DNA of 64,000 nucleotides from CAVOGJ01 sp963700865 (GCA_963700865.1 CAVOZC010000001.1:248001-312000), one strand, 5' to 3'; positions 10,943-22,364 are shown, counted from the stretch's first letter. Notes: generated from the letters alone by a model not told the origin. Made by a program: numbers and translations.

Positions 10943-11259
10943 GGGGACAGTGTACACGACGGCGGCTAGGCGATGGACCTCCGTGCGGATGCGGGAACAG
11001 TGCGTGCCCTCGGTCCGTGCTGCAAATTCGTCAGGGACGCTGGCGGCCCAGGCTGATTGGAAACAAAGAGGTACGGAGGACACGAATATCCTCCGTTCTC
11101 TCTGTGCCTCCGTGTTTCCGTCTTCCGCCACCGTCCGATCGGCCGATGGATCGTGTCGGTCTGGCCCAGGGCGGCACGGTCGTTCGTGGAACTCACGACC
11201 GCGTGCCCAGGATCCCATTACGTACGCCCGCGGCGTACATGGAGACGCCGACGCCTGCC
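10943..11259. other. gene-free stretch with extragenic repeats
   Basis: No credible coding sequence. It holds a GC-rich imperfect palindrome around 11062-11115 (GAGGTACGGAGG facing CCTCCGT and CTGTGCCTCCGTG) and the extragenic repeat listed at 11183. The first bases would contain the promoter of the sugar cluster on the minus strand, but no clear -35/-10 pair was recognised. Confidence 0.45.
11183..11238. repeat. extragenic repeat, TTCGTGGAACTCACG family plus GTACGCC palindrome
   Basis: TTCGTGGAACTCACGACCGC is followed by GTGCCCAGG and then by the palindromic CGTACGCCCGCGGCGTAC at 11221-11238. The same composite (TTCGTGAAACTCACGAACGC, TGTCCCAGG, then a GC palindrome) recurs at 61444-61500, 50 kb away and again outside genes. 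This marks a dispersed family. Confidence 0.55.
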
Positions 11260-11984
11260 TTATTCGTAGTGATTCAGGGAGGGGGTAGTCGTCAGCGAAG
11301 GACGCCTCATCGCAGGGACCAAGAGACCGATGGCCAGCAGTACCCAACCCAGCGCTTGCGGTTCGGGAACGACCAACGTCTGTTCGACCCAGCCCACGGC
11401 GGCATCGATCGCCACCTCATCGACACCAGATCCAAGTACCATGTAGAGCGGTTCCGAGGGATCAAACAACGTTCCACCGTCCGGCTGTTGACCGAACAGT
11501 TCCAACCCAAACAAGTACACGCCGGCTGGCGGTGGATTGTCGGCCAACACAAATTCGAGATCCTGGTGCAAGCCTCCCTCCGAGTCAGCCACGGCAATCA
11601 GGAAGCCCGCGCGCCGCCGGCATCGTCACTCTCGAGAGTGGTCGACAATGGCACCACTGGATGTTGGATGGTGAGTCCCGCTGGCGAGGCACCAAAGTCA
11701 ACACTACCGACGCCATTCCAAAACCAGAGATTGCTCCCCAGGATGTCGACGGCATTGAAGGACAACTGGTATTCGGCTGGCAAGACGCCGTCTTCGGCTT
11801 CGAAGCCTGGTTCATCCGCGACGTTCGGCGCATTGGGCGCCTCGCCGAATTCACCTTCCCCAACACGTGGGCTGGTGACAAGTTGTCCATTTTCCACGGC
11901 AATTTCAATGTCCGTGTGCTGGGCGACCGCCAATCCGAGAAACAAGACCGAGAGCAGCGGGGAAACAAAGTTTGTCATTTTCAT
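11260..11984 (-). CDS. secreted PEP-CTERM protein, frameshifted
   Basis: The N-terminal part (MKMTNFVSPLLSVLFLGLAVAQHTDIEIAV) has a clear signal peptide. The first frame ends at AGGARAS; the neighbouring frame continues FLIAVADSEGGLHQDLEFVLADNPPPAGVYLFGLELFG, so one base is missing near 11605. The C-terminus carries a sorting signal: VPEPQALG, a hydrophobic helix, then MRR. The middle (ADSEGGLHQDLEF...GVYLFGLEL) aligns by eye with the larger protein at 12486-13688 (TDSHGGMHQHLTF...GVYLMGWEM), so the two are paralogues. Export and anchoring or processing at the cell surface by an exosortase-type system is expected. The function is unknown. Confidence 0.7.
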
Positions 11985-12378
11985 TACAGCGTATCCTTAG
12001 GGAATCAGGCATGACCCAATGGACGGTCGTAGGGCCGTCGATCACGCCCTGTGTGGCCGAGAACCAATAAACGCCAACGCTTAAACCGGCCTCGACGGCG
12101 GCCCCCTGACACGGGCGATGCGATCGGTCGCGTCATACCGAACGCCACGGTCCACGGGTGAAGCCCACCCGATCAACGGGTGGCAAGAGACCCTCGCTTC
12201 CCGCACCCAGTTCGCGATCAGTCCGTGCCCGCAGACAGGGCACGACGGTTGCAGATTGACGGTTAAGACGAGGTCGCTGCTTCGCGATTGGAACCCGTGG
12301 CGACCCGGTTCCTGACTGGCACACCGAGTCCGCCCTTTGCTGGCGGACGACGAACAACAGCCACAACCGTGCACCGCG
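11985..12378. other. gene-free stretch between PEP-CTERM genes
   Basis: No supported gene. It includes a short palindromic stretch GGTGAAGCCCACC followed by CGGGTGG near 12158-12183, similar to dispersed extragenic repeats. Open frames here are shadows. Confidence 0.4.
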
Positions 12379-12489
12379 TTAGATCGGTGCGATACGAAGT
12401 TGCCATGCCACCAGCTGATGCACGGGAGCCGCGCCAGCCATCACCAAGGCCAGGAGAGCTGCCGTCAGCTTGCTGCCATGGCGATTCAT
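12379..12489 (-). CDS. 36-residue exported-looking mini-protein, translationally coupled
   Basis: The ATG at 12489 overlaps the stop of the upstream dockerin/PEP-CTERM gene in an ATGA arrangement. A strong GAGGAGG ribosome site sits inside the end of that gene. The product begins MNRHGSKLTAALLALVMAGA, a classic signal-peptide shape, then APVHQLVAWQLRIAPI and stops. It may be a genuine small secreted peptide, or the start of a longer gene cut off by one of this assembly's indels; the continuation in other frames does not look protein-like. Confidence 0.4.
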   Translation of the reverse strand: MNRHGSKLTAALLALVMAGAAPVHQLVAWQLRIAPI

Positions 12490-13688
12490 CGGTTCCTCCT
12501 CGCCAGGAATGCCAGGCAGAGGCATGCCAGAACAAACACGGAAACGCTCGGCTCGGGAACCCCTCGTGGCGAAACAGCCGGCGCCACAGAACGGAACTTG
12601 TACGAATTCCAGATGTTGAAGTCCGAGACGTCGACGAACCCGTCCGCGTTGAAATCACCGGCGGACCACGCCGGCGCGGGTGCAAGCTTATTCGAGTTCC
12701 AGATATTGAAGTCCGACACGTCAACCACGCCGTCCAGGTTCGCATCGCCCGCCAGTACCGCGGCTCCATTGGTGGGCTCGCCCGGAACGGTCGTCGTGTT
12801 GTAGAGCACGCTACCTGCAATCGTCTGCCAGGTTTGCAGATCATCTGTATCGACGCGGCCATCGAGCGTGAGATCGAAGTTGGCGAGATCATCGCCACTC
12901 GCAATCGCCTCTACCAGCGCGTCAACATCGTTCAGCTCATAGACTCCGTTACCATCAAAGTCTCCAGCCACACGAAAGGAATCAATGTTCGCAATCAGCC
13001 AACTGGACGACTGACTCCTGACTGCCGAGCTCAGCGTGGGGGCGCTGAGCCCGACAACCATCAATTGGGACTTTTCCAGGCCGGGTACGCTCATCTCCCA
13101 ACCCATCAGATAGACACCCTCACTTGGGTTGAGGCCATTGTTTTCGACCGCAAAGGTCAGGTGCTGGTGCATGCCGCCGTGGGAATCGGTGGCTCCCGCT
13201 GTCAGTTGCTCAAACCGCGCCAGGGAACTGTCCAAAGCCACCTCGGTGATTCCAGACGCGTCTTCGACATAAAACAAGTGTTGGTCCGGAACGGCCCCAA
13301 ATTCGACCTCCGGTGTTGTGCCATCCCAGAACAGCAGATTACCAATTCCCTGTCCCGGCAGGTGAAGCGGCACAAGGTTCAAACTGACCGTCGTATTGCC
13401 CGGAAGCGACGCAAAACCGGCTGGAGGATTGGTGCCAGCTTGTTGAAAACCCGGGTCATCCCCGGCGAATACCCCGAACGAGCCCCAGAAGTCGAAGCTT
13501 CGCTGAAAGACGCGCGACGGTTGCTGCGCGTTCGCCGTGTCAAATGTGACAACCTGCCCCGCGGAATCTTGATACAAGGCGATGTCCGCGTGCTGCGCAT
13601 TTACTCTGGTCGTCGTGATCAGCATCACGACCACGAGGCAGGCAACTTGCCAATTCATCGTCCACCGGCCGTTGCACGTTGTGACCAT
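12486..13688 (-). CDS. secreted dockerin-like PEP-CTERM protein
   Basis: About 400 residues. A signal peptide follows an extended N-region (MNWQVACLVVVMLITTTRVNAQ); the ATG at 13688 is preceded by GGAG and the inner ATG at 13658 is an alternative. The first half is a beta-rich domain shared with the smaller paralogue downstream. Four EF-hand/dockerin-like calcium loops follow: GDFDGNGVYELNDV, DLTLDGRVDTDDL, GDANLDGVVDVSDF and GDFNADGFVDVSDF. The C-terminal anchor is VPEPSVSVFVLACLCLAFLARRNR, a PEP-CTERM signal. It is predicted to be exported and anchored or released at the surface. Dockerin loops in planctomycetes need not imply a cellulosome; a ligand or matrix role is only inference. Confidence 0.8.
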   Translation of the reverse strand: MVTTCNGRWTMNWQVACLVVVMLITTTRVNAQHADIALYQDSAGQVVTFDTANAQQPSRVFQRSFDFWGSFGVFAGDDPGFQQAGTNPPAGFASLPGNTTVSLNLVPLHLPGQGIGNLLFWDGTTPEVEFGAVPDQHLFYVEDASGITEVALDSSLARFEQLTAGATDSHGGMHQHLTFAVENNGLNPSEGVYLMGWEMSVPGLEKSQLMVVGLSAPTLSSAVRSQSSSWLIANIDSFRVAGDFDGNGVYELNDVDALVEAIASGDDLANFDLTLDGRVDTDDLQTWQTIAGSVLYNTTTVPGEPTNGAAVLAGDANLDGVVDVSDFNIWNSNKLAPAPAWSAGDFNADGFVDVSDFNIWNSYKFRSVAPAVSPRGVPEPSVSVFVLACLCLAFLARRNR

Positions 13689-13706
13689 CAGATCGGTCTC
13701 CAGTCG

Positions 13707-14417
13707 CTATCTTTGAGGCTTGGCAAAATTGAAACCTTCCTGGCACCAACTTGCGATTTGGTCTGAGGAAATCGTCTGCACATGGGCATCCAGAAACAGG
13801 TAATTCGCCGCCGAGCTATGATGACGGTTCACCGCCACCTCGGACGCCACATTCTCAAATGCTTCCGAGAGGTTTGCGTTAAACCAGTCATAAGAGTGTA
13901 AATGGTCGATGTTCGTTTGAGTCGATTCAGACTCGAACATCAATATGGTGCGAGTGGTCGACTTGACCTTGTTGATGTTCTTTACCGTGCCGTAGACATT
14001 CCGGGCAAAGGTGTTTCCAATGCTGATGTCCAGGACCACGGCCAGATACCCGTTCATGGCATAGCTCGTTCCCTTATTCGCCAGCCGCTCGTCCTTGCCG
14101 GGATCATTCGGACAGATGCGGACCGAGTCGACGTCTTCCAAATAGGGAGCCAGCGTGTAGATCCACGCCTCATTTTCTGACACCATGCTTCCGTCACGAC
14201 GGCGATGGCCGCGAACCTCAGGAAAATCACCGTGGTGCACGTCGGTGTAATTCAAAAAGCCAATCCCGACCTGCCGCATGGCATTGATGCATTGGGTGGT
14301 TCTGGCTGCCTCGCGAGCTGAATTGACGGCTGGCAGCAGCAACGCGACGAGCAAACCAATAATCGCAATGACCACTAGCAACTCGACAAGCGTAAACGCC
14401 CTTGGGTGTCTCATCAT
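13707..14417 (-). CDS. DUF1559-type pseudopilin (prepilin-like N-terminal methylation motif)
   Basis: 236 residues. The N-terminus RAFTLVELLVVIAIIGLLVALLLPAVNSAREAAR is the class III prepilin signal with Glu at position +5 and the LLLPAVQ/NSAREAAR signature of the planctomycete DUF1559 family. The C-terminal H-X9-DG-like block appears as NRHHSSAANYLFLDAHVQTI. It is predicted to be cleaved by prepilin peptidase and assembled in a type II secretion or pseudopilus-like system. It lies just upstream of the PEP-CTERM gene on the same strand with 18 bases between, so the genes may be co-transcribed. pilT, elsewhere in the window, may serve a related machine. Confidence 0.85.
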   Translation of the reverse strand: MMRHPRAFTLVELLVVIAIIGLLVALLLPAVNSAREAARTTQCINAMRQVGIGFLNYTDVHHGDFPEVRGHRRRDGSMVSENEAWIYTLAPYLEDVDSVRICPNDPGKDERLANKGTSYAMNGYLAVVLDISIGNTFARNVYGTVKNINKVKSTTRTILMFESESTQTNIDHLHSYDWFNANLSEAFENVASEVAVNRHHSSAANYLFLDAHVQTISSDQIASWCQEGFNFAKPQR

Positions 14418-14566
14418 TCACCTCGCGCTGGGGGATGCACCGGAGCGGAACGTCATCGCCCGCGGTACGAACGTGGAGAGTGCTGGTCCACAATGGCTGC
14501 GCGGTCAAGTCACCGACGAACGGGGACCGGGCGCAAAATCAAAGCGGAACGGCTGCGGAATCAGTC

Positions 14567-14950
14567 TTACGCGGGTGGACCACGCGCCGACACGGGAAGC
14601 CTGATTCCAGCGACGGGAAGGGAGGTTGAGCGAGGGACAAGATTCGCCTCCACAAGACGAAAGGCGTTGCTCGATTCGCAGAGCAGCGGCTGCTGTTTGG
14701 CCAATGCCAAGAACTTGCAGATGCTGCAATCGCCACCTGCGGCGTGTCCGCGAATGGCGTCGTTCGGCGAAGCTGGCCCTGGACACGTGCAATGGCAACA
14801 GCAAGCATGCGTTGTCGCCCGGGTCGTCGGCTTACCATGAGCTACGTGGCCACCCGTCGGAATCAATCCGTGCAAACTCACCCCGAACGCCGCGGGAAAC
14901 CCAATCCCCAGCAGCAATGCGGCGACGACGATTTTTCTTGCAGCGGGCAT
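14567..14950 (-). CDS. small Cys/His-rich exported protein
   Basis: 127 residues with an N-terminal signal or membrane segment (MPAARKIVVAALLLGIGFPAAFG). A Cys-rich block THACCCHCTCPG is followed by HAAGGDCSICKFLALAKQQP. Several His and the CxxC in CSIC suggest metal binding, perhaps copper. The CSICKFLA stretch resembles DUF2946-like proteins, but the family assignment is tentative. It stands alone on the minus strand about 150 bases upstream of the pseudopilin gene. No enzymatic motif is visible. Confidence 0.55.
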   Translation of the reverse strand: MPAARKIVVAALLLGIGFPAAFGVSLHGLIPTGGHVAHGKPTTRATTHACCCHCTCPGPASPNDAIRGHAAGGDCSICKFLALAKQQPLLCESSNAFRLVEANLVPRSTSLPVAGIRLPVSARGPPA

Positions 14951-15121
14951 GCAGGCACCTGTTTTACGTTAGGGCATGGTAGTGCTGCCTACTTGCCGCG
15001 TCAAGCTTTTTGACGGGAAAGCGGATCTGCGTTTGGTCGCGGCTCAGCGTTGAGCACCCAGCGACGCCGACGATGCAAAGCGATCACGATTGCGTACCGT
15101 ACGCATACGGGGGCCTGCCAT

Positions 15122-15394
15122 CTATTGCGCTTCGTCGACAACCAACTCGACTTCGACGGTCGCTTCCGATTCCGGAATGGAGATTTCAAGCCCTGAGGTC
15201 TCGAAGCGGACATACTTAGGATGCACTTTCCGCCAGTGCCGGACGTGTTCCGGCGTCAATAACGCTACGTCGCCGGCCGGGCGAATCAGCACTTGATGGG
15301 TCCCGGCGACCAGCCCGTCTCGCCCGTTTGGCGAACCGATCTGAAATGCCCCATCCTGATCCAGTGCGGCTTGGCGGGAGATCGCCGCCGACAC
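15122..15394 (-). pseudogene. small carboxypeptidase-regulatory-like domain protein with in-frame stop
   Basis: The open part reads VAGTHQVLIRPAGDVALL and YVRFETSGLEISIPESEATVEVELVVDE, the pattern of small planctomycete beta-sandwich proteins (P..Y..F.TSGL). Immediately upstream, in the same frame, GHVRFSDGSPVSAGMIEC continues the domain but is separated from the remainder by TAA near 15400. The full gene would therefore begin upstream of 15450. The stop may be a real nonsense mutation or a base-calling error; GTG at 15394 is only a nominal start. The true N-terminus, probably a lipoprotein signal, is not visible, and the palindrome at 15465 interrupts the upstream region. Confidence 0.5.
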
Positions 15395-15464
15395 GCTTTA
15401 GCACTCGATCATTCCCGCGGACACCGGCGAGCCATCGGAGAACCGCACATGGCCGTCCTGTTTT

Positions 15465-15483
15465 GACAGGCTGGCAGCCTGTC
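15465..15483. repeat. short perfect palindrome, GACAGGC family
   Basis: GACAGGCTGGCAGCCTGTC is a perfect inverted repeat with 9-base arms around one base. Close relatives occur at 22218-22236, 22324-22344, 24472-24492 and around 24540, all outside strong coding. It is a dispersed extragenic palindrome family. Confidence 0.6.
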
Positions 15484-15590
15484 CGACGACGGTGGCTCGA
15501 TGAAATCAGCATTCCTGCCCCCTTGCCTGGGGGACCAGCAGGGATTGCCAGCGCCGCGCGGAGAATGCTATTCTAGTGGGTTCGATGGCT

Positions 15591-15664
15591 GCCAGCGTAG
15601 CTTCAATTGGCAGAGCACCGCATTCGTAATGCGGGGGTTGCGGGTTCGACTCCCGCCGCTGGCT
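15591..15664 (+). tRNA. tRNA-Thr (anticodon CGT)
   Basis: The cloverleaf can be drawn by hand. The acceptor stem GCCAGCG pairs with CGCTGGC at 15657-15663. The D arm contains AGCTTCAATTGGCAGAGC, the anticodon stem CCGCA/TGCGG encloses the loop TTCGTAA (anticodon CGT), and the T arm is GCGGGTTCGACTCCCGC. The discriminator base is T. No CCA is encoded. The anticodon reads ACG, so it is a threonine tRNA. Confidence 0.93.
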
Positions 15665-15844
15665 CTTTCCACCGGGCGACCCCACCCGGCGCGAGCCGGC
15701 CAGGAATATTCAGTCATCGAACGTTGTTCCCGCAGCCAGCTGCTGAGGCTTGGCCCGCGGCCCTTTAAATTTTACAAGCGTCTGCCAGTACTGGTTTGTC
15801 GTTACCCGCTTGTCGCCTCGATCGTCTTAGGGAGTCCTCCATTG

Positions 15845-17170
15845 ATGTCGCAAATCCTGGAAGTGAACGTGCGGGAGATCATCATCTCGAACGGTTCCTT
15901 TGGCCCACGCGAAATCCAGCAGATCGCCAACGGCATCGCCGACGACTACCGTCAATTTAAGGTGCTCAAGGAGGCGGTTGCCGAGCTGGATGGCAGCGAC
16001 TCGCGGACGCCGGCCAGCTCCGTCCGGCTGGGCGTCGGGCTCTTCTTTCTCGGTCAGTATCGGCGGGCCGCCGAAGTGCTTGCCAACGCGGACAGCGGTG
16101 CTCTCTCGTATTACTATCTCGGCAAGTCGCAGTACGAACTGGGCAAGTACGAGGAGGCCATCCGCAGCTACCAATCCGCCAAGATGGGCGGCTACAACGG
16201 CGACGAGTGTGCCTTGGCGATCTGCGAAGCGTTGCGCCGCTCGGGCGACGTCGAGGGCGCCCTCTCGACGCTCGACGCGTTGTCGGGAGCCGTGGAACAA
16301 ACGGCCGAGTATCTTTATCAGCGGGCCTGCACGGTCTCGGCGCTGAACGGCAATCAGGGCGAGGTGATCGCGCTGTTGGAGCGAGCGGTGCAGTCAAACG
16401 ACTTGCATCCCGGGGCACTGTTTGGTCTGGCACTGGCCAATGATCGTCACGGCAATGACGAGTTGGCGCTGGAATACTATCGCCGAGCGGCAAGTCGCTT
16501 TCCGGCTCATCTGGGTTCGCTGCTGAACCTGGGCATCCTCTATGAGGACGTCGGAGAGTACGACAAGGCGGTGCAGTGTTATCAGCGCATTCTGGACGTC
16601 TTTCCCAACCACGATCGGGCCCGCCTGTTCTTGCTCGACGCGCAGGCGGCAGGGGATCAGTTTTACGACGAGGAGGCTCAAAAGCGGCGGGACCGGCTGG
16701 CGCAGGTCCTTTCGATCCCGGTCACCGATTTTGAACTCTCCGTCCGCAGCCGCAATTGCCTGCAAAAAATGGGCATTTTCACGCTCGGGGACCTGGCCCG
16801 TTGCTCGGAACAGGAACTGCTGGGGAGCAAGAACTTCGGCGAGACGTCGCTGGATGAAATCCGCGACATGTTGATGTCCAAGGGGCTGTCACTTGGCCAG
16901 TTGGCTCACGAAAAGTCCGAACCGGAGCCGGAACTCGACCTTTCCAGTATGTCCCCGGATGAACAGGCCGTCCTGGAGCGGCCCATCGCGGACCTCAACC
17001 TCTCCGTGCGGGCCCGCAAATGCATGGTCCGCCTCGGCCTGAACACGATCGGCGAGTTGATCCGGAAGACGGGCGACGACCTGCTCGAGTGCAAGAACTT
17101 TGGTGTCACGAGCTTGACCGAGGTGCGGGAAAAGCTGGTACCGCTGGGAGTGAAACTCCGCGGCGATTGA
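15845..17170 (+). CDS. TPR protein with two RNA-polymerase-alpha-CTD-like domains
   Basis: 441 residues from ATG at 15845, preceded by GGGAG; earlier in-frame starts would overlap the tRNA and are rejected. The order is an N-terminal region (SQILEVNVREIIISNGSFGPREIQQIANGIADDY), TPR units over about residues 60-280 (ALSYYYLGKSQYELGKYEEAIRSYQSA; ALEYYRRAASRFPAHLGSLLNLG; DKAVQCYQRILDVFP), then two helix-hairpin-helix domains of the RpoA C-terminal type. The first contains LSVRSRNCLQKMGIFTLGDL and KNFGETSLDEIRDML; the second LSVRARKCMVRLGLNTIGEL and KNFGVTSLTEVREKL. In RpoA this domain binds promoter DNA and activators. Here it lacks the alpha assembly domain, so a regulator contacting DNA or polymerase is inferred. 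A terminator-like hairpin follows. Confidence 0.85.
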   Translation: MSQILEVNVREIIISNGSFGPREIQQIANGIADDYRQFKVLKEAVAELDGSDSRTPASSVRLGVGLFFLGQYRRAAEVLANADSGALSYYYLGKSQYELGKYEEAIRSYQSAKMGGYNGDECALAICEALRRSGDVEGALSTLDALSGAVEQTAEYLYQRACTVSALNGNQGEVIALLERAVQSNDLHPGALFGLALANDRHGNDELALEYYRRAASRFPAHLGSLLNLGILYEDVGEYDKAVQCYQRILDVFPNHDRARLFLLDAQAAGDQFYDEEAQKRRDRLAQVLSIPVTDFELSVRSRNCLQKMGIFTLGDLARCSEQELLGSKNFGETSLDEIRDMLMSKGLSLGQLAHEKSEPEPELDLSSMSPDEQAVLERPIADLNLSVRARKCMVRLGLNTIGELIRKTGDDLLECKNFGVTSLTEVREKLVPLGVKLRGD

Positions 17171-17232
17171 TCGCATTTCGCGCTCAGCCCAACGGACAGG
17201 TTGGCGTTCCGCACCGCCTGTGCCCTTCGCTC

Positions 17233-17261
17233 AAATCCCGGCCACGACGCGGCCGGGATTT
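17233..17261 (+). terminator. putative intrinsic terminator
   Basis: AAATCCCGGCC and GGCCGGGATTT form an 11-base-pair perfect stem around a 7-base loop (ACGACGC), ending in a short T run. It sits between the TPR/RpoA-CTD gene and tgt, the right place to end the upstream transcript. Confidence 0.6.
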
Positions 17262-17283
17262 CTGGTCGCACGCTCCCGCCGCC

Positions 17284-18415
17284 ATGAATGCCTCATCCCC
17301 TTTTTCGCTGCTGGCCACCGACCCCCAGACCGGGGCACGGCGGGGCGAGCTACGACTGGCTCATGGTACGGTCCAAACCCCGGCCTTCATGCCGGTCGGA
17401 ACGTTAGGCACCGTGAAGGGCCTGACGATGGATCAGGTGGCAGCGACCGGCGCGGAAATGATTCTCGGCGAACACGTATCATTTGGCGCTGCGGCCGGGT
17501 GAGGATGTGGTGCGGCAGTTGGGTGGGCTGCACGCATTTTCGGGCTGGAGCCATCCGATTTTGACCGATAGCGGCGGATTCCAAATCTTCAGTCTGGCCC
17601 AGATGACTAAAATCAGTGAAGAAGGCGCCATCTTCCAGGCCCACACCGATGGTCGTCGCCTGGAGATGACTCCCGAGCGATCGACGGCTATCCAAGAGGC
17701 ACTCGGAAGTGACATCGCCATGGTCCTAGATCACGTGATCGCATTACCGGCCGAACGGGACGCGATTCGCGACGCGAGTGAGCGTTCGATTCGGTGGGCG
17801 CGACGGTGCCGGGACGCCCATCGGCTGGCCGGGCAACTGCAGTTCGCGATCGTCCAGGGCGGGTTGGACGAAGGCCTACGGCTGGCTTCGGCCAGGGCCC
17901 TGCAGGAACTCGACTTTCCAGGCTATGCGATCGGCGGCTTGAGCGTGGGGGAACCGCCGGCGGAAATGTACCGCGTGCTCGACTTTCTCTGCCCCGCCTT
18001 GCCGGCGAATCGGCCCCGCTACCTGATGGGGGTGGGACGCCCGGAAGATCTGCTGGAGGGGGTGGCACGAGGTGTCGACATGTTTGACTGCGTGATGCCG
18101 ACGCGGAACGGGCGGAATGCACTGGCGTTTACCGACACGGGCCCCTTGCGACTGCGGAATCTCCAGTATCGGTTGGACGAGCGTCCGCTCGAGCCAGGCT
18201 GTCCCTGTCCGGCCTGCCAGCGCAGCCGCGGCTATCTGCGGCACCTCTTTATGGCTCAGGAGATGCTCGGACCCATCTTGCTTTCCGCCCATAACCTCAC
18301 GTATTACCAGCGACTGATGGCTGGGGCGCGAGAGGCCATCGAGGCGGGCCGATTTGCCGACTATCGCCGCGAAAAGCGGGCCGGATGGTCCGCGGCCCCC
18401 GCTGCGGCCCCCTGA
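17284..18415 (+). CDS. tgt: queuine/preQ1 tRNA-ribosyltransferase (TGT), frameshifted
   Basis: Exchanges guanine-34 of GUN-anticodon tRNAs for preQ1 in queuosine synthesis. ATG at 17284 opens MNASSPFSLLATDPQTGARRGELRLAHGTVQTPAFMPVGT. The frame then breaks: GEHVSFGAAAG replaces the expected NTYHLALRPG, which is restored by removing the G at 17470. Downstream come the substrate-binding DSGGFQIFSL, catalytic-Asp region GVDMFDCVMPTRNGRNA, and zinc ligands in CPCPACQRSRGYLRHLF...H. The corrected length is about 376 residues, normal for bacterial TGT. The order tgt-yajC-secD is widely conserved. The break is most simply a base-calling error, since the rest is intact. Confidence 0.9.
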
Positions 18416-18745
18416 GGGGCGATGGCCTCGCAATCGCGGCCCATGATGGCCAGGCTTGGCGGGGAAGCCGTTTGCGCCCCCGTGTGGAGGCGGCGGCGGC
18501 GGGCTTGCTATTGCCGGTCGACCAAGCGAACTTTATCATAAGTCGCTTGGTTTCATCGGCTTATCGTGGTTGGCGGGCTCACGCACCGCGGCCTGCTTGC
18601 CCGCGTGGCCAATCGCGGTACGTACAGCGGCGTAGCCGGAAAGCGACGAGCCTCGGCGGCGAAGACGCAAACTCGCGATGGCTCCGTCACCGGATGGCGG
18701 GTCCCGGCCTGTTCGCCCCGCACGGTTCTACAACCCAAAGACATT

Positions 18746-19099
18746 ATGAGCGACGCAGCCGGCTTTTCCATTGCTGTATTACTCGCGCAGGACGCGGGCG
18801 GGCCCGGGTTGGGGATCTGGTTTCCCTTGATCCTGGTCGGCCTTTGCTACTACCTCATTGTGTTTCGACCGGAGAAACAAATGCGGGCCCAGCATGCCGA
18901 GCTACTGAAGCAATTGAAGAAAAACGATCGGGTGATTACCAGCGGAGGCATCCACGGAACGGTCGTGAATGCGACGGAAGGCGCTGCGGACGTGGTCATT
19001 CGCATCGACGAAAACACCAACACCAGAATTCACATTCAGCGAGCTTCCATTTCCAAAGTGGTCACGGATGATGACGGGGCCGACGTCGGCCGTAGCTGA
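18746..19099 (+). CDS. yajC: preprotein translocase subunit YajC
   Basis: 117 residues. One transmembrane helix (LGIWFPLILVGLCYYLIVF) is followed by the family hallmark RPEKQMRAQHAELLKQLKKNDRVITSGGIHGTV. It belongs to the SecDF-YajC complex assisting Sec export in the inner membrane. ATG at 18746 is chosen because the in-frame sequence upstream has no protein character. It lies between tgt and secDF, the classic order. The spacer to secDF is 121 bases. Confidence 0.92.
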   Translation: MSDAAGFSIAVLLAQDAGGPGLGIWFPLILVGLCYYLIVFRPEKQMRAQHAELLKQLKKNDRVITSGGIHGTVVNATEGAADVVIRIDENTNTRIHIQRASISKVVTDDDGADVGRS

Positions 19100-19220
19100 T
19101 GCCGCTCCCCGGATCGTGTCATCCCATCGATTCCATTCTTCGGCCGCGACCAACACCGACGGATAACAACCCAGGCCATCACGCCTCACGCACACACACG
19201 TTCCTCAGAAAGCTGCCTTT

Positions 19221-22073
<2,853 letters not shown>

Positions 22074-22217
22074 AGACTCGCCAAGTGGCAGAATCCGCGG
22101 GTACCGCCTGGACGTCCTAACCGCTGCCACGCAGCGCTCGGCGATTCAACGCGAGACCGAGCATGGGGTCGGCCGACGACTAACAATTGAAAGCGCGCTG
22201 GGCCGGGTGACTCGTGG

Positions 22218-22344
22218 GACAGGCTTTTCGCCTGTCACTTGGGTAGGTGCGATCCGCCCCGGAAATTGAGGTCGGCCAGCCTCCACAGTCCGGCAGCGTT
22301 TCCGACGTCGGCTGACGCAGCATGGACAGGCTGGCAGCCTATCC
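22218..22344. repeat. two GACAGGC-family palindromes
   Basis: GACAGGC-TTTTC-GCCTGTC lies at 22218-22236, and a near-perfect relative of the 15465 element, GGACAGGCTGGCAGCCTATCC, at 22324-22344. Both lie in the secDF to LysM spacer. Confidence 0.55.
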
Positions 22345-22364
22345 CGCCGCGGCGGAGCGAGCGA

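Noticed and set aside
9398..10969. Plus-strand open frame of 523 codons across the minus-strand glycosyltransferase
   Set aside because: It is the antisense of a well-supported GT4 gene, with low-complexity Arg/Gln-rich content and no motif; high GC makes such antisense frames common here.
12288..13766. Plus-strand open frame of 492 codons opposite the dockerin protein
   Set aside because: It mirrors the repetitive dockerin sequence; no domain, signal or ribosome site supports it.
15500..15844. N-terminal extension of the TPR/RpoA-CTD protein
   Set aside because: It would read through tRNA-Thr and a GC-rich spacer; ATG at 15845 with GGGAG upstream is the credible start.
17470..17510. Programmed frameshift in tgt
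   Set aside because: There is no slippery heptamer, and the same type of single-base error occurs in many unrelated genes of the window.
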